From Actinomycetota bacterium (GTDB taxonomy: Bacteria > Actinomycetota > Actinomycetes > Actinomycetales > Dermatophilaceae): DNA of 64,000 nucleotides. The notes beneath the pieces were generated by a model that was not told the origin of the DNA, made no database searches, and was given only the letters and a program-made list of their open reading frames with translations. Where the stretch lies: NCBI GenBank assembly GCA_020161815.1, contig JAIUOP010000008.1:52948-116947 (forward strand). Reading direction: 5' to 3'. Below, piece after piece: positions 44,151-53,233 of the stretch. The position numbers and the translations under genes are program-made. The number at the start of each line of letters is the position of its first letter. Position 1 is the stretch's first letter.

Positions 44151-45198
44151 TCGTCGACGTGTCGATGACGACGCGGTAGCGCACGTCGCCCTTGACCACC
44201 CGGTTCCATGCGTCGTCGACGGCGGTCGTCTCCGTGGCGTCGAGCACCTCGACGGTCGCCCCGATGCCGTGCTCGGCGCAGAAGTCGAGCATCTCCTGGG
44301 TCTGCTCGATCCCGCCGATGTTGCTGCCGGTCAGCACCTTGTTGCCGCCGATGAGGTTGAAGGGCGCGACCGAGAGCTCGCTCGGCGGCAGGCCGACATT
44401 GCACAGCACGCCGTTGGGGCGCAGCAGGCGGAGGTAGTCGTTCATGTCGAGGTCGGCGCTCACCGTGTTGACGATGAGGTCGAAGGTGCGGCGGGCGTCC
44501 TTCATCGCCGCGGCGTCGGACGTCGCGATGTGGCGCACGGCACCGAGAGCCTCGGCGTCCTCGGCCTTGTCCATCGAGCGCGAGATCGTCGTGACCTCGG
44601 CCCCCATGGCGTGGGCGAGCTTGACCGCCATGTGCCCCAGGCCACCGACACCGACGACCGCCACCCGCCGGCCGGGGCCGGCGCCCCACCGCTTGAGCGG
44701 GCTGTACGTCGTGATCCCGGCGCAGAGCAGCGGGGCGGCCTCGTCCAGGCCGATGCCCTCGGGGATGCGCAGCGTGAACCGCTCGCTGACGACGACCTGT
44801 TGGCTGTAGCCGCCACCGGTCCACTCCCCGTCGTAGCCCTTCGCGTTGTAGGTGCCGACGGCGCCCTTGGTGCAGAACATCTCCTGCCCGTCCTTGCACG
44901 ACTCGCACTCCCCGCACGAGTCGACGAGGCAGCCCACTCCCACGCGGTCCCCGACCTTGACCCGCGTGACCGTGGAGCCGACCGCGGCCACGGTGCCGGC
45001 GATCTCGTGGCCGACGACGATCGGGTAGTGCGCCGGACCCCACTCGTCACGTGCCGTGTGGATGTCGCTGTGGCAGATCCCGGCGTAGGCGATGTCGATG
45101 AGGACGTCGTCGTCGCGCAGGTCGCGTCGCTCGATGGTGGTGGCGACGAAAGGCGCACCGGCAGAAGGGACTTGGAGGGCTGAGGTGGTGTGCGGCAT
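44140..45198 (-). CDS. NAD(P)-dependent zinc alcohol dehydrogenase, YahK/AdhC-like
   Basis: A 352-residue medium-chain dehydrogenase. Catalytic zinc ligands in YAGICHSDIHTARDEWG (Cys) and GHEIAGTVAAVGS (His-Glu); structural zinc in CLVDSCGECESCKDGQEMFC; nucleotide-binding VAVVGVGGLGHMAVKLAHAMG. The pattern is that of cinnamyl-alcohol-dehydrogenase-like broad aldehyde reductases. The end overlaps the convergent YczE gene by 11 bases. Confidence 0.92.
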   Translation of the reverse strand: MPHTTSALQVPSAGAPFVATTIERRDLRDDDVLIDIAYAGICHSDIHTARDEWGPAHYPIVVGHEIAGTVAAVGSTVTRVKVGDRVGVGCLVDSCGECESCKDGQEMFCTKGAVGTYNAKGYDGEWTGGGYSQQVVVSERFTLRIPEGIGLDEAAPLLCAGITTYSPLKRWGAGPGRRVAVVGVGGLGHMAVKLAHAMGAEVTTISRSMDKAEDAEALGAVRHIATSDAAAMKDARRTFDLIVNTVSADLDMNDYLRLLRPNGVLCNVGLPPSELSVAPFNLIGGNKVLTGSNIGGIEQTQEMLDFCAEHGIGATVEVLDATETTAVDDAWNRVVKGDVRYRVVIDTSTITP

Positions 45199-45239
45199 AC
45201 CCCCACTGTATGCCGTGGCGCCGGCTGGGTGCCCTTCCC

Positions 45240-46022
45240 TCAGATCCGCGGAAGGAGGGACTCGGCGACCTTGCGGTAGGCCAGGGCCCCCTTGGAGGAG
45301 CGGGCGGTCGCAAGGATGGAGCGCCCCACCGCCGGCGCCTCGGCGAAGCGGACCGTCTTGGGGATCGGGGGCTCCAGGACCGGCAGGCCGTAGCGCTCGC
45401 CGACGTCGGCGAGCACCTCACGGGCATGGGTGGAGCGTCCGTCATAGAGCGTCGGGAGCACCCCGAGCACGGTGAGCTTCTTGTTGAGGAACTTCTTGAC
45501 GTCCTTGACGGTGTCGAGGAGCTGGCCCACGCCGCGGTGGCTGAGCATCTCGCAGGGCATCGGGATGATGAGCCCGGTCGCGGCGGTGAGGGCGTTGAGG
45601 GTGAGCACGCCCAGGCTCGGCGAGCAGTCGAGGAGGATCACGTCGTAGTCGCCGCGGACCGGCTCGAGCACCTGCTGCAGGACGTACTCGCGCGCCGGCC
45701 GACCGAGGAGCACGGCCTCGGTGCCGGCCAGGTCGATCGAGCTCGGGACGAGGTCGACGCCGTCGGCGCACTCGACGATGACGTCCTCGATCTCGGCCTG
45801 GCCCAGGAGGAGGTGGTGGACCGAGTCCTCGACGGCATCGGGGTCGACGCCGAGGGAGAAGGTCAGGCAGGCCTGGGCGTCGAGGTCGACGAGCAGCACG
45901 CGTTGGCCGAGCTCGGCAAAGGCGGCGCCGAGGGAGGCCACCGAGGTCGTCTTGGCGACGCCGCCCTTCTGGTTGGCGACGGCGAGGATCGCGGCCTTCT
46001 TGGCCTTGGGACGAGGGGGCAC
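45240..46022 (-). CDS. orphan ParA/Soj-family ATPase
   Basis: A 260-residue protein with the deviant Walker A KGGVAKTTSVASL, LLVDLDAQACLTFSLGV, and VILLDCSPSLGVLTLNAL. It has no parB next to it. The position, after the DEAD-helicase region, matches Rv3213c. A second chromosomal partition system, rather than the origin-proximal one, is likely. The start region (MPPRPKAKKAAILAVANQ) follows a gap of 118 bases from the nuclease gene. Confidence 0.9.
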   Translation of the reverse strand: MPPRPKAKKAAILAVANQKGGVAKTTSVASLGAAFAELGQRVLLVDLDAQACLTFSLGVDPDAVEDSVHHLLLGQAEIEDVIVECADGVDLVPSSIDLAGTEAVLLGRPAREYVLQQVLEPVRGDYDVILLDCSPSLGVLTLNALTAATGLIIPMPCEMLSHRGVGQLLDTVKDVKKFLNKKLTVLGVLPTLYDGRSTHAREVLADVGERYGLPVLEPPIPKTVRFAEAPAVGRSILATARSSKGALAYRKVAESLLPRI

Positions 46023-46140
46023 GACGGGATCCTTGGGGACGGCTGGGCGGTAGCGCCCAGTCTCTCACGGGGGCCAACTCGCGGTGCGTGCCAAGGGTGC
46101 CCTATGCCGCTCCCTCGGCACGCATCGCGGTCGGCACTCG

Positions 46141-47013
46141 TCAGTCCTGCCCCTCCTCGGCCACGCGCACCGGCGCGTGGTCGCCCTCCAGCGCGGCCCA
46201 GTCGGGCTGCTCAGGCCCGGCGAGCTGGCCCTCGGGGCAGTGCGCCCGGAAGTCGCACCATCCGCACAGTGGCCCCGGCTGGGCGGGGAAGGCACTCGAG
46301 CCCTCCCCCTCTCGGGCGTATGACTCCTCGGCGCGTCGGGCGTCGCGGGCGATCGCCTTGGCGCGGTCGACCTGCCGGGTGAGCGACTCCGGCGTGTGGT
46401 CGTGGCGCACGACCTGCCCGGTGGGCACGTGGTGCAGCTCGACGGCGAGGGTGGGCCGCCGGAACATCTTCCAGACGGCGGCGGCATACAGCGCCATCGG
46501 CAGGGACGTGCGGACGTCCTCCTCCGTCGGTGGCCGCCGGGAGGTCTTGTAGTCGACGACGACGAGCTCTCCGTCGCGCTCGTCGAGCCGGTCGACGCGT
46601 CCGGTGAAGCGCACGTCGCCGCTGACGAAGCCGACTGTCCGCTCGATCCCCCGCGGCTGGGTGGAGCCGTCGACGCCCTCGAGGTAGGCCCTGACGTGCT
46701 CCTCGCTGCGCGCGCGCCACCCGGCACTGTGGGCGGCATCGCGGAAGCCGACGTCGATCCACGATCGGGCGAGCAGTCGTGCACCGGCCTGGGGCGTTCG
46801 CTCGGGGGCATCCCACCAGTCCCGCAGGGCGTTGTGCACCGCATTGCCGAGCGAGGTGTGCGCACGCTGGGACCGCTTCGGAGGTGACGGGCGGTCGAGG
46901 TACTGCATGCGGTAGCGGCGCGGGCAGTCGAGGAACGCCAGGAGCTTGCTCGGGCTCGCGGCATACAGCGGGGTGGGCATCCCGGGGAACGCCTCCTGCT
47001 GCACTCGGACCAT
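46141..47013 (-). CDS. RecB-family nuclease (Cas4-like PD-(D/E)XK with Fe-S Cys)
   Basis: A 290-residue nuclease of the PD-(D/E)XK family. First Cys in LLAFLDCPRRYRMQYL (about residue 30); nuclease residues in RFTGRVDRLDERDGELVVVD followed by YKTSRRPP; and the three remaining Cys ligands in PLCGWCDFRAHCPEG, giving the Cas4/AddB-type iron-sulfur arrangement. It has no helicase domain. No CRISPR array or cas gene is nearby, so it belongs to the stand-alone actinobacterial RecB-like group. TAGGCT with seven bases stands before the ATG: leaderless. Confidence 0.9.
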   Translation of the reverse strand: MVRVQQEAFPGMPTPLYAASPSKLLAFLDCPRRYRMQYLDRPSPPKRSQRAHTSLGNAVHNALRDWWDAPERTPQAGARLLARSWIDVGFRDAAHSAGWRARSEEHVRAYLEGVDGSTQPRGIERTVGFVSGDVRFTGRVDRLDERDGELVVVDYKTSRRPPTEEDVRTSLPMALYAAAVWKMFRRPTLAVELHHVPTGQVVRHDHTPESLTRQVDRAKAIARDARRAEESYAREGEGSSAFPAQPGPLCGWCDFRAHCPEGQLAGPEQPDWAALEGDHAPVRVAEEGQD

Positions 47014-47099
47014 GGCCGTCAGCCTACGGTTGGGACCTGACGGTGGCCCGCCTGTGGAAAACTCCGGGGCGCGGCCCGCCGGTGCGGCAGGCTCTCGGC

Positions 47100-47510
47100 A
47101 TGGACAGGGACACCGTCATCACCCGTGAGAACGCCGCCGACCTCTTCGACTTCCTGCTCGACCCGGACGTCCGCGAGGCGGGCTGCCTGGCGGCGCTCCT
47201 CCTCGACGACGAGGGACGGGTGGTTGTGCCCATCGTCGTCGAGGACATCCCCTCGCCCGTGGCTCGCGACGACAAGGACCGGGCCGTCTGCCCCCTGGTC
47301 CGGGCAGCCGTGGAGGCGGGCGCCGCGATTGCCTTCGCCATCGGGCGCGACGGGCCGCTCCATGCGACCGACGAGGACCGCGACTGGCACGAGTCGCTGC
47401 TCGCCACGGCGCGCGCGGCCGACGTGCCGGTCCTCGGGGCGTGGATCGCCGGCGGCTGGGGCGTGCGTCCGTTGCCGCGGCCGCTCGCCGAGGACGCGCT
47501 CGCCGGCTGA
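47100..47510 (+). CDS. hypothetical protein, weakly RadC/JAB-like
   Basis: A 136-residue protein. The end, HATDEDRDWHESLLATARAA followed by DVPVLGAWIAGG, has the spacing of the C-terminal half of RadC/JAB domains (PSPEDR...A...V.VLD). The metal-binding HxH of real JAB enzymes is missing (residues near it read AIGRDGPLHATD), so if related it is inactive or only structurally similar. No closer family was recognised. It lies divergent from the RecB-like nuclease, with 86 bases between. Confidence 0.6.
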   Translation: MDRDTVITRENAADLFDFLLDPDVREAGCLAALLLDDEGRVVVPIVVEDIPSPVARDDKDRAVCPLVRAAVEAGAAIAFAIGRDGPLHATDEDRDWHESLLATARAADVPVLGAWIAGGWGVRPLPRPLAEDALAG

Positions 47511-47517
47511 GCCCGCC

Positions 47518-48126
47518 TCAGGCGGCGCCGACGAAGGCGCGGACGCTGTCGGCGACCATCTGGACCGCGATCGCGGAGAGCAGCAGACCGGCAATGCGGG
47601 TGAGCAGCACGATCCCGGACTCGCGGAGCACGCGACCCAGCGCACCGGCATACCGCAGCGTCAGCCAGACCACGGTGAGCGCGGCCACCAACGCGAGCGC
47701 CACCGAGAAGACCTGAGCGCCGCTCGTCGCGTTCTGCACGGCGAGCATCGTGGCGACGATCGCTCCCGGGCCCGCCAGCAGGGGCGTACCCAGGGGCACG
47801 AGCGCGACGTTCACCCCGGCGTCGGCGTGCTGCTCGGACTCGGCACCCATGAGCAGTTGGAGGGCGACGATGAGCAGCAGCAGTCCGCCGGCCCCCTGGA
47901 GGGCGGCCACCGAGATGTGCAGGTAGTCGAGGATGTAGCGCCCGAACACCGCGAACGAGGCGATGACGAGGAGCGCGACGAGCGAGGCCCGGCGGGCGGC
48001 CGCCCGCTTGGCGCGAGCCGGCAGCGATGAGGTCAGCGCGAGGAAGATCGGGATCGCGCCCGGAGGGTCCATGATCACCAGGAGGGTGACGAACGCCGAC
48101 ACGAAGGTCACGCTGTCAAAGGGCAC
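47518..48126 (-). CDS. MarC family integral membrane protein
   Basis: A 202-residue protein with six membrane segments. Starts MPFDSVTFVSAFVTLLVIMD, followed by the family motif DPPGAIPIFLAL. The inner-membrane MarC family is of unknown function and was once misassigned to multidrug resistance. GTG at 48126 is leaderless: TAAGGT overlaps the stop of the PHP gene six bases upstream. Confidence 0.9.
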   Translation of the reverse strand: MPFDSVTFVSAFVTLLVIMDPPGAIPIFLALTSSLPARAKRAAARRASLVALLVIASFAVFGRYILDYLHISVAALQGAGGLLLLIVALQLLMGAESEQHADAGVNVALVPLGTPLLAGPGAIVATMLAVQNATSGAQVFSVALALVAALTVVWLTLRYAGALGRVLRESGIVLLTRIAGLLLSAIAVQMVADSVRAFVGAA

Positions 48127-48135
48127 CCGGCCACC

Positions 48136-48984
48136 TTAGAGGCCGATCGCTGCTGAGCCGCTTCCTTGCTCCACGATGCGCGCCAGCTGGGCCGGGTCGG
48201 TGGTGTGCTCGCCGAGCCGGTTCGGCTTGCCCTCGCCGTGGTAGTCGCTGCTGCCGGTGACGATGAGGTCGTGGGCGTCCGCGAGGTCCTGCGCGAGCGC
48301 TCGCCCGGCCGCGTCGTGGTCCCGGTGGTGGACCTCGATCCCCCCGAGCCCGGCGGCGACCATCTCCTCGACCACGTCCACGTCGAGGGCCCGGCCACGT
48401 GTCACGGTGAACGGGTGGGCCAGGACCGGCACACCCCCGGCCGCCCGGACCAGGCGCACGGCCCGCACCGGGTCGACCGCGTAGTGCGAGACGTAGTACG
48501 GCGACTCGTTGTGCAGCAGGTCCCGGAAGGCGGTCGTCCGGTCGGGCACCTGGCCGCTCGCCACGAGCGCGTCGGCGAGGTGCGGCCGGCCCAGCGTCGC
48601 CCCGGCGGCCACCTGGGCGCGCACCTGGTCGATCGTGATGGGTATGCCGTCCGCCGCCATCCGCTCCACCATGCGGTCCATCCGGGTCAGGCGCGAGGAC
48701 CTCGCGTGCTCGATCTCCCCGAGCAGGTCGGCGTCGTCCGGGTCGAAGAGGTAGGCCAGGAGGTGGACGCTGCGGTGGTCTCGCTGGCAGGAGATCTCCA
48801 TGCCCCGCACGAGCCCGATGCCCCGCTCGAGGGCGGCCGCCCCGGCCTCGTCCCACCCCCGGGTCGTGTCGTGGTCGGTGAGGGCGACGACGTCGAGCCC
48901 GGCTCCCGCTGCCGCAGCGACGAGCACGCCCGGGTCCTGCGTGCCGTCGCTGGCGGTGGAGTGGGTGTGGAGGTCGATCCGCAT
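48136..48984 (-). CDS. PHP-domain phosphoesterase (RNase AM/YciV-like)
   Basis: A 282-residue metal-dependent phosphoesterase. Metal-ligand motifs: MRIDLHTHSTASDG at the N-terminus, ALTDHDTTRGWDEA, GMEISCQ, VLAHPF and SSDYHGEGKPNRLG. The family acts on nucleoside 3',5'-bisphosphates or single-stranded RNA ends. The ATG at 48984 is preceded by TACATT plus GGGGCGC (leaderless), so the longer reading from 49020 is not used. Confidence 0.9.
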   Translation of the reverse strand: MRIDLHTHSTASDGTQDPGVLVAAAAGAGLDVVALTDHDTTRGWDEAGAAALERGIGLVRGMEISCQRDHRSVHLLAYLFDPDDADLLGEIEHARSSRLTRMDRMVERMAADGIPITIDQVRAQVAAGATLGRPHLADALVASGQVPDRTTAFRDLLHNESPYYVSHYAVDPVRAVRLVRAAGGVPVLAHPFTVTRGRALDVDVVEEMVAAGLGGIEVHHRDHDAAGRALAQDLADAHDLIVTGSSDYHGEGKPNRLGEHTTDPAQLARIVEQGSGSAAIGL

Positions 48985-49055
48985 GCGCCCCAATGTAGGC
49001 CCGCGGGGAGTGCTCCCCATGGCCCTCGTTCCCAGCCGTCGGCCACAGTGGATCC

Positions 49056-50030
49056 ATGAGCAGAGTGGACCTCGCCGAGATGGACAAGATCGGCCAGCTG
49101 TTCGACCGCCAGAAGGGGTACCTGACTTCCGGGCAGGGCTTCCTCAGCGCCAATGCCGCACCGCGGGGGTTCACCGGGGTGCTGAGCTTCCTCGAGGGTC
49201 ACTACCAGCGCTGCTACGAGGCAGGCACCAAGGGCATGGGCAACGGGGTCGCGATCGCCGACAAGTGCTCGCGTACCATCAAGGCCAACTACGCCCAGTA
49301 CGTCGCCGACGACCGCGCTGCCTACGAGCAGCTGAACAAGTACAACAAGAACGCGCCGCCCTACCAGCCGCCGACGGGCACCCTGGGTGCCGGGGGTCAG
49401 CCGGGTCAGCCGAGCGGTCCGGGTGCGGCCCAGCGCGTCTGGGACGGCACGAAGTGGGTGACCGCCCAGGCCAAGACCGCGGGCGAGCATGCCGGCACGG
49501 CCTTCGGGCTGCACAACCGGGGGGCGAACAACTCCGCCAAGCGCAAGGAGCTGGGGAAGCTCGGTGACCAGGCGGATGACAAGAGCATGCTCGGCGGCAA
49601 GGACACCAACTGGTTCGAGGATCCCTGGGGCACGGCCAAGGGCAAGGCCAGCGACTACGTCAAGGAGTGGCAGGCCAAGGCGGCGGGTTACAAGAGCGCC
49701 GAGGCGCAGGAGAGCGCGATGACCCAGGAGTACCGCGATGCCTATCGCGACAAGCGGGCCGATGTCCGTCAGGACCAGCGCGCCAACGGGCAGACCCCGA
49801 ATGACACCCGACCCTTCGTCACCCCGAGCGCCGAGAAGCAGCAGGCCCTGAACGGGGCGATCGACGCCGTGCAGAAGCCGGCCGAGCTGATCGACGCCGC
49901 CGAGGGCGTCTACGACGCGGGCAAGGGCCTGCTCGACGAGATCCAGCGCGCGGCGAGCATCCAGCGGCTGAAGAACACCGACAACACCGGGTCGAGCACC
50001 TGGGCCAACGACTCAGGGGGGACCTGGTGA
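49056..50030 (+). CDS. EspC/WXG-like probable type VII-secreted protein
   Basis: A 324-residue protein. Residues 1-95 form a helix-turn-helix hairpin like that of EspC/WXG100-type ESX substrates, with GFTGVLSFLEGHYQRCYEAG in the turn region and the general ESX secretion signal YxxxD in NYAQYVADDRAAYEQL. A Pro/Gly linker follows (about 108-130), then Lys/Ala-rich helices and an Asn-rich C-terminus with no recognised toxin or enzyme domain. First of three overlapping genes. No ESX membrane components are in the window. Confidence 0.65.
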   Translation: MSRVDLAEMDKIGQLFDRQKGYLTSGQGFLSANAAPRGFTGVLSFLEGHYQRCYEAGTKGMGNGVAIADKCSRTIKANYAQYVADDRAAYEQLNKYNKNAPPYQPPTGTLGAGGQPGQPSGPGAAQRVWDGTKWVTAQAKTAGEHAGTAFGLHNRGANNSAKRKELGKLGDQADDKSMLGGKDTNWFEDPWGTAKGKASDYVKEWQAKAAGYKSAEAQESAMTQEYRDAYRDKRADVRQDQRANGQTPNDTRPFVTPSAEKQQALNGAIDAVQKPAELIDAAEGVYDAGKGLLDEIQRAASIQRLKNTDNTGSSTWANDSGGTW

Positions 50031-50794
50031 GCGTCACCGAGAGACACGCACTCAGCGAGAACTGGTCGGCCTGCCTGGCACCGGAGGGCAATGACGACTT
50101 CGCCGAGGAGTTCGAGTCCAACTGCGGCTTCCTGCTCGGCGGTGTGCTCTGGGTCGCGCGGGAGGCCTTCGGTTTCGACGTGATGGACAAGCTGGTCTAC
50201 CCGCTGTGCGGTGACTGGGCCACCTTGGCGGTGACGAGCCGGGCCTGGGTGAGCCTGCAGGGCGGGTGCGCCGACATCTCCGGCAACTTCGACGGCATGA
50301 ACCAACTGCCCGAGTCGGTCTGGGCGGCCGACGGCACCGACAGCGCGCCCACCCAGTTCCGTGCCCGCATGGGCGAGGTCAGCAAGAGCTTCATGTCCTA
50401 CTCGGAGTCCGCACTGCTCATCTCCCAGCTCGTCGACAGCCTGATCGAGGTGGGCAAGGCCGCGGCCGACGGCATCGCCCTGTGCATCAGCCTCATCTCC
50501 GAGACCCTTGAGCGCATCATCATCGAGGCGAGCATCCCGGTGATCGGGTGGGTCGCCGGTGCCGTGGAGGCCGGTGTCTTCGTCACCCGCTTCTGGCAGA
50601 AGGTCAACCGGGCCCTGGAGCTCATCGAGAAGATCATGAAGACCATCGAGCGGGTCGTGGTGACCCTCAACAAGATCATCCGCGTGCTCAAGATCCTCAA
50701 GACCGTCCTGAGCACCTTCTCGGGCGCGATCGCCATCTCCAACACCGCGCAGACTCCGGACGCGGTCAACCACGGATTCGGGAACACCGCATGA
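50027..50794 (+). CDS. helical WXG-like protein with hydrophobic core, ESX-type operon
   Basis: A 255-residue protein, all helix by composition. Trp-rich N-terminal half (LYP.GDWATLAVTSRAWVSL; ESVWAADGTDSAPTQF) resembles long WXG/PPE-like proteins. A hydrophobic stretch IIIEASIPVIGWVAGAVEAG near residues 165-185 could span or insert into a membrane. The last third is a Lys/Val/Leu amphipathic helix. No known domain was recognised. GTG start overlaps the first gene's stop, and its own stop overlaps the third gene. Confidence 0.6.
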   Translation: MSVTERHALSENWSACLAPEGNDDFAEEFESNCGFLLGGVLWVAREAFGFDVMDKLVYPLCGDWATLAVTSRAWVSLQGGCADISGNFDGMNQLPESVWAADGTDSAPTQFRARMGEVSKSFMSYSESALLISQLVDSLIEVGKAAADGIALCISLISETLERIIIEASIPVIGWVAGAVEAGVFVTRFWQKVNRALELIEKIMKTIERVVVTLNKIIRVLKILKTVLSTFSGAIAISNTAQTPDAVNHGFGNTA

Positions 50795-51300
50795 GCTACG
50801 AGGACGACCTGCTGGCCCAGGCCCGCGCGGTGCTCGGCGAACTCCGCGACTCGCTCACCGAGGTGCGCGAGAGCACTCGGGAGATCATCGAGGAGGGCGC
50901 GCGCGACATCCGGGCTGACGCCCACCGCGACGAGGAACGCGCCCGTCAGGCGCGTCGTGGGGACTTCGGTCGTGACTGGGTCCGACTCCAGGAGCGCATC
51001 GACAGGGGCGAGAGCTCGCTGTCGGCCGTGGCGCGGGGACTGGACACCTCACCCGAGGCCCAGACGGTGCGCAGCCACACGGTGCTGAACCTGGTGGACC
51101 TGCGCCTGCTGATGGAGGATGCCGTTGGCGAGCCCGGGGAGGAGCTGCCCGTCATCCGCATCAGGGGTGAGGAGCAGGTCGGCGCCGGCGCCCTGCCCCC
51201 CGAGGCGCGACGGGCGATGGCGGAGGTGGGTCGCACCATGGGTCGGATCGAGGAGCTGAGCCGGCGCCTGCGTGACATCCCGCTCGAGGATCCGGACTGA
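50791..51300 (+). CDS. coiled-coil protein, third gene of the ESX-like operon
   Basis: A 169-residue, charged, helical protein (RDSLTEVRESTREIIEEGAR and EVGRTMGRIEELSRRLRD suggest coiled coils). Overlaps the upstream gene as ATGA. Possibly a chaperone or partner for the two preceding products; this is based on position only. It shares the 3' region with a convergent membrane gene. Confidence 0.6.
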   Translation: MSYEDDLLAQARAVLGELRDSLTEVRESTREIIEEGARDIRADAHRDEERARQARRGDFGRDWVRLQERIDRGESSLSAVARGLDTSPEAQTVRSHTVLNLVDLRLLMEDAVGEPGEELPVIRIRGEEQVGAGALPPEARRAMAEVGRTMGRIEELSRRLRDIPLEDPD

Positions 51301-51316
51301 CTCCACCTCATCCGGG

Positions 51317-52060
51317 TCAGTGGCGGCGAGCGCCGCGCAGGGCGACCCCCGCGCACGCCGTGAGGATCGCACCCCACCCGAGGACGAGCCCCAGCGTGCT
51401 CGCGCCCACCACACCGGGGGTTCGGGGGAACCAGGGCAGGTAACCCCCTTGCCCCGGCTGCGGCAGGACCCGGTTGTGCAGCCGGCCGCTGCGATCGACC
51501 TGTACCGTCACCGGGTCGCCCACGGCATAGGTCGTGGTCTGCCCATAGGCCGACCCCGGGCGGTAGTGGCGGGTCCCGGTCACGCTGCTGCGGGACTGGC
51601 GACCCGCGAAGGAGGCTGCCGGGGAGTAGGCCGAGAGCGCAGCGCCATCCACCGTGACGCTGACCCGCTGCACCGACCTATGCAGGTCGGTGGCCGTGGT
51701 GACGGCCCCGGTGTGCTCCTCGAGGAGATAGCGACCGATGGCGGCGTCGAGCAGGATCGCGCTGAGCGGGAAGGTCACGATGGACACCGCGCCCAGGCCC
51801 CGCCGGACCCAGCGCGGCCAGCGCGAGGGCAGCTGCGTGAGGAGCAGTCCGAGGAGGGCCAGACCCGGCCAGAAGGCCCACCGCGGCCACACTCCGGGCG
51901 CCGGCCCCAACGCGTCCATCGCGTAGGTCTGGCTGCGGGCCAGGCCCGCCGCGGCGACGAGCAGGAAGAGCCCGACCAGCGTGGACCGCACCGGCCGCGA
52001 GAGGTCGGGCCCCCGTCCGGGCCGTTGCTCGACACCGTCCTGGATCCTCCCCTGCTCCAT
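51317..52060 (-). CDS. membrane protein with DUF3592-like extracellular domain
   Basis: A 247-residue protein with three or four membrane segments (residues 25-45, 60-78, 88-105 and 216-238) and a central extracellular part (about 115-205) with YAVGDPVTVQVDRSGRLHNR, the typical DUF3592 ending. Function is unknown. It is convergent with the three-gene operon at 49056-51300. Confidence 0.65.
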   Translation of the reverse strand: MEQGRIQDGVEQRPGRGPDLSRPVRSTLVGLFLLVAAAGLARSQTYAMDALGPAPGVWPRWAFWPGLALLGLLLTQLPSRWPRWVRRGLGAVSIVTFPLSAILLDAAIGRYLLEEHTGAVTTATDLHRSVQRVSVTVDGAALSAYSPAASFAGRQSRSSVTGTRHYRPGSAYGQTTTYAVGDPVTVQVDRSGRLHNRVLPQPGQGGYLPWFPRTPGVVGASTLGLVLGWGAILTACAGVALRGARRH

Positions 52061-52116
52061 GGCGTCGACCCTATGCGGCTGCAGCCCTCACCGCAGTTCG
52101 GGTGGCCTCCGGCGGG

Positions 52117-53175
52117 TCAGCGCCGAGGCATGAGCAGGGTCAGGTCGAGGTCGAGCACGACCTCCGGCAGGTACTTGCCATCCTCAGCCCGGAGCGGGAA
52201 GTCCCCGCACGCGCGGTCCTTGGTCGCGACCAACCGGGTCCTGAGCGCACCGACGTCGCTGCGTCCGGGCAACTCGATCTTCTCCAGCACCTCCGACCAC
52301 GCATAGACCGTGTCGCCGGCGAAGGTCGGGTTGCAGTGCGTCCCGGCATTGATCGCCAGGATCGTCTGCGCGTTCGCCAGTCCGTTGTAGGACAGGGCCC
52401 GCGCGATCGAGATGACGTGCCCGCCGTAGACGATCCGTCGACCGAACCGTCCGTGCTGCTCGACGTGCTGGTTGAAGTGCACCTTGGCGGTGTTGTGCCA
52501 GAGCCGGGTGGCCGTCATGTGCTCGGCCTCCTCGATGGTCATCGCGTCGACGTGGTCGATCCGCTCCCCCACCGCGTAGTCGTCCCAGAGGTACGGGCTC
52601 CCCGACAGGGCAGTGTCGTATGCCGTTCCGCTGAGTCCCGCGGGCACCACCAGGTCCGCTGGGGCCACCGTGGCCGGCAGGTCCGGCAGCACCGTCTCGG
52701 GCGCCGGGCTCGCCTCGTCCCGCTTGCGCACCATGACCCAGCGCACGTAGTCCAGGACGGTCTCGCCGTGCTGGTTGGTGCCGACCGAGTGGACGTGGAC
52801 GACACCGGTCTTCCCGTCGCGGTTGGCCTTGACGCCGATGACCTCACTGCGCGCGCTCAGGGTGTCGCCCGGGAAGACGGGCGCGGTGAAACGGCACGCG
52901 GCGTACCCGAGGTTGGCGACGGCGTTGAGGCTGACCTCCGGCACGGTCTTGCCGAAGACGGTGTGGAAGACGACGAGCGCATCGAGCGGCATCCGGTCCA
53001 AGCCCATGGAGGCGGCGAAGGTCGCGCCCGAGGTCAAGGCGAAGCGCGAGCCGTAGAGGGCGGTGTAGAGCGCGGCGTCGCCCTCGGTCACCGTGCGCGG
53101 ACTGGCGTGCACGAGCTCCTGCCCGACGACGAAGTCCTCGAAGTAGTGCCCGGCGAAGGTCTTGCTCAGCGTCAT
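52117..53175 (-). CDS. double-MaoC hydratase, mesaconyl-CoA hydratase-like
   Basis: A 352-residue protein of two hot-dog MaoC domains (first about 15-150, second about 175-320). The second domain holds the hydratase motif in GGHVISIARALSYNGLANAQ and the Asn/His segment in HNTAKVHFNQHVEQHGRFG. The length and the opening FAGHYFEDFVVGQELVHASP match mesaconyl-CoA hydratases/beta-methylmalyl-CoA dehydratases of other bacteria. Pathway context is lacking here. ATG at 53175 is taken; another ATG three codons upstream is possible. Confidence 0.8.
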   Translation of the reverse strand: MTLSKTFAGHYFEDFVVGQELVHASPRTVTEGDAALYTALYGSRFALTSGATFAASMGLDRMPLDALVVFHTVFGKTVPEVSLNAVANLGYAACRFTAPVFPGDTLSARSEVIGVKANRDGKTGVVHVHSVGTNQHGETVLDYVRWVMVRKRDEASPAPETVLPDLPATVAPADLVVPAGLSGTAYDTALSGSPYLWDDYAVGERIDHVDAMTIEEAEHMTATRLWHNTAKVHFNQHVEQHGRFGRRIVYGGHVISIARALSYNGLANAQTILAINAGTHCNPTFAGDTVYAWSEVLEKIELPGRSDVGALRTRLVATKDRACGDFPLRAEDGKYLPEVVLDLDLTLLMPRR

Positions 53176-53233
53176 GGGGCCCATCCTCGCGTGCCCGGGC
53201 CCGGCGCCCAACGACTGCGGCGCGTGCTCTGCC

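Noticed and set aside
46141..47013. The Cas4-like nuclease as part of a CRISPR system
   Set aside because: No repeat-spacer array and no other cas gene were found in the window; stand-alone versions are common in actinobacteria.
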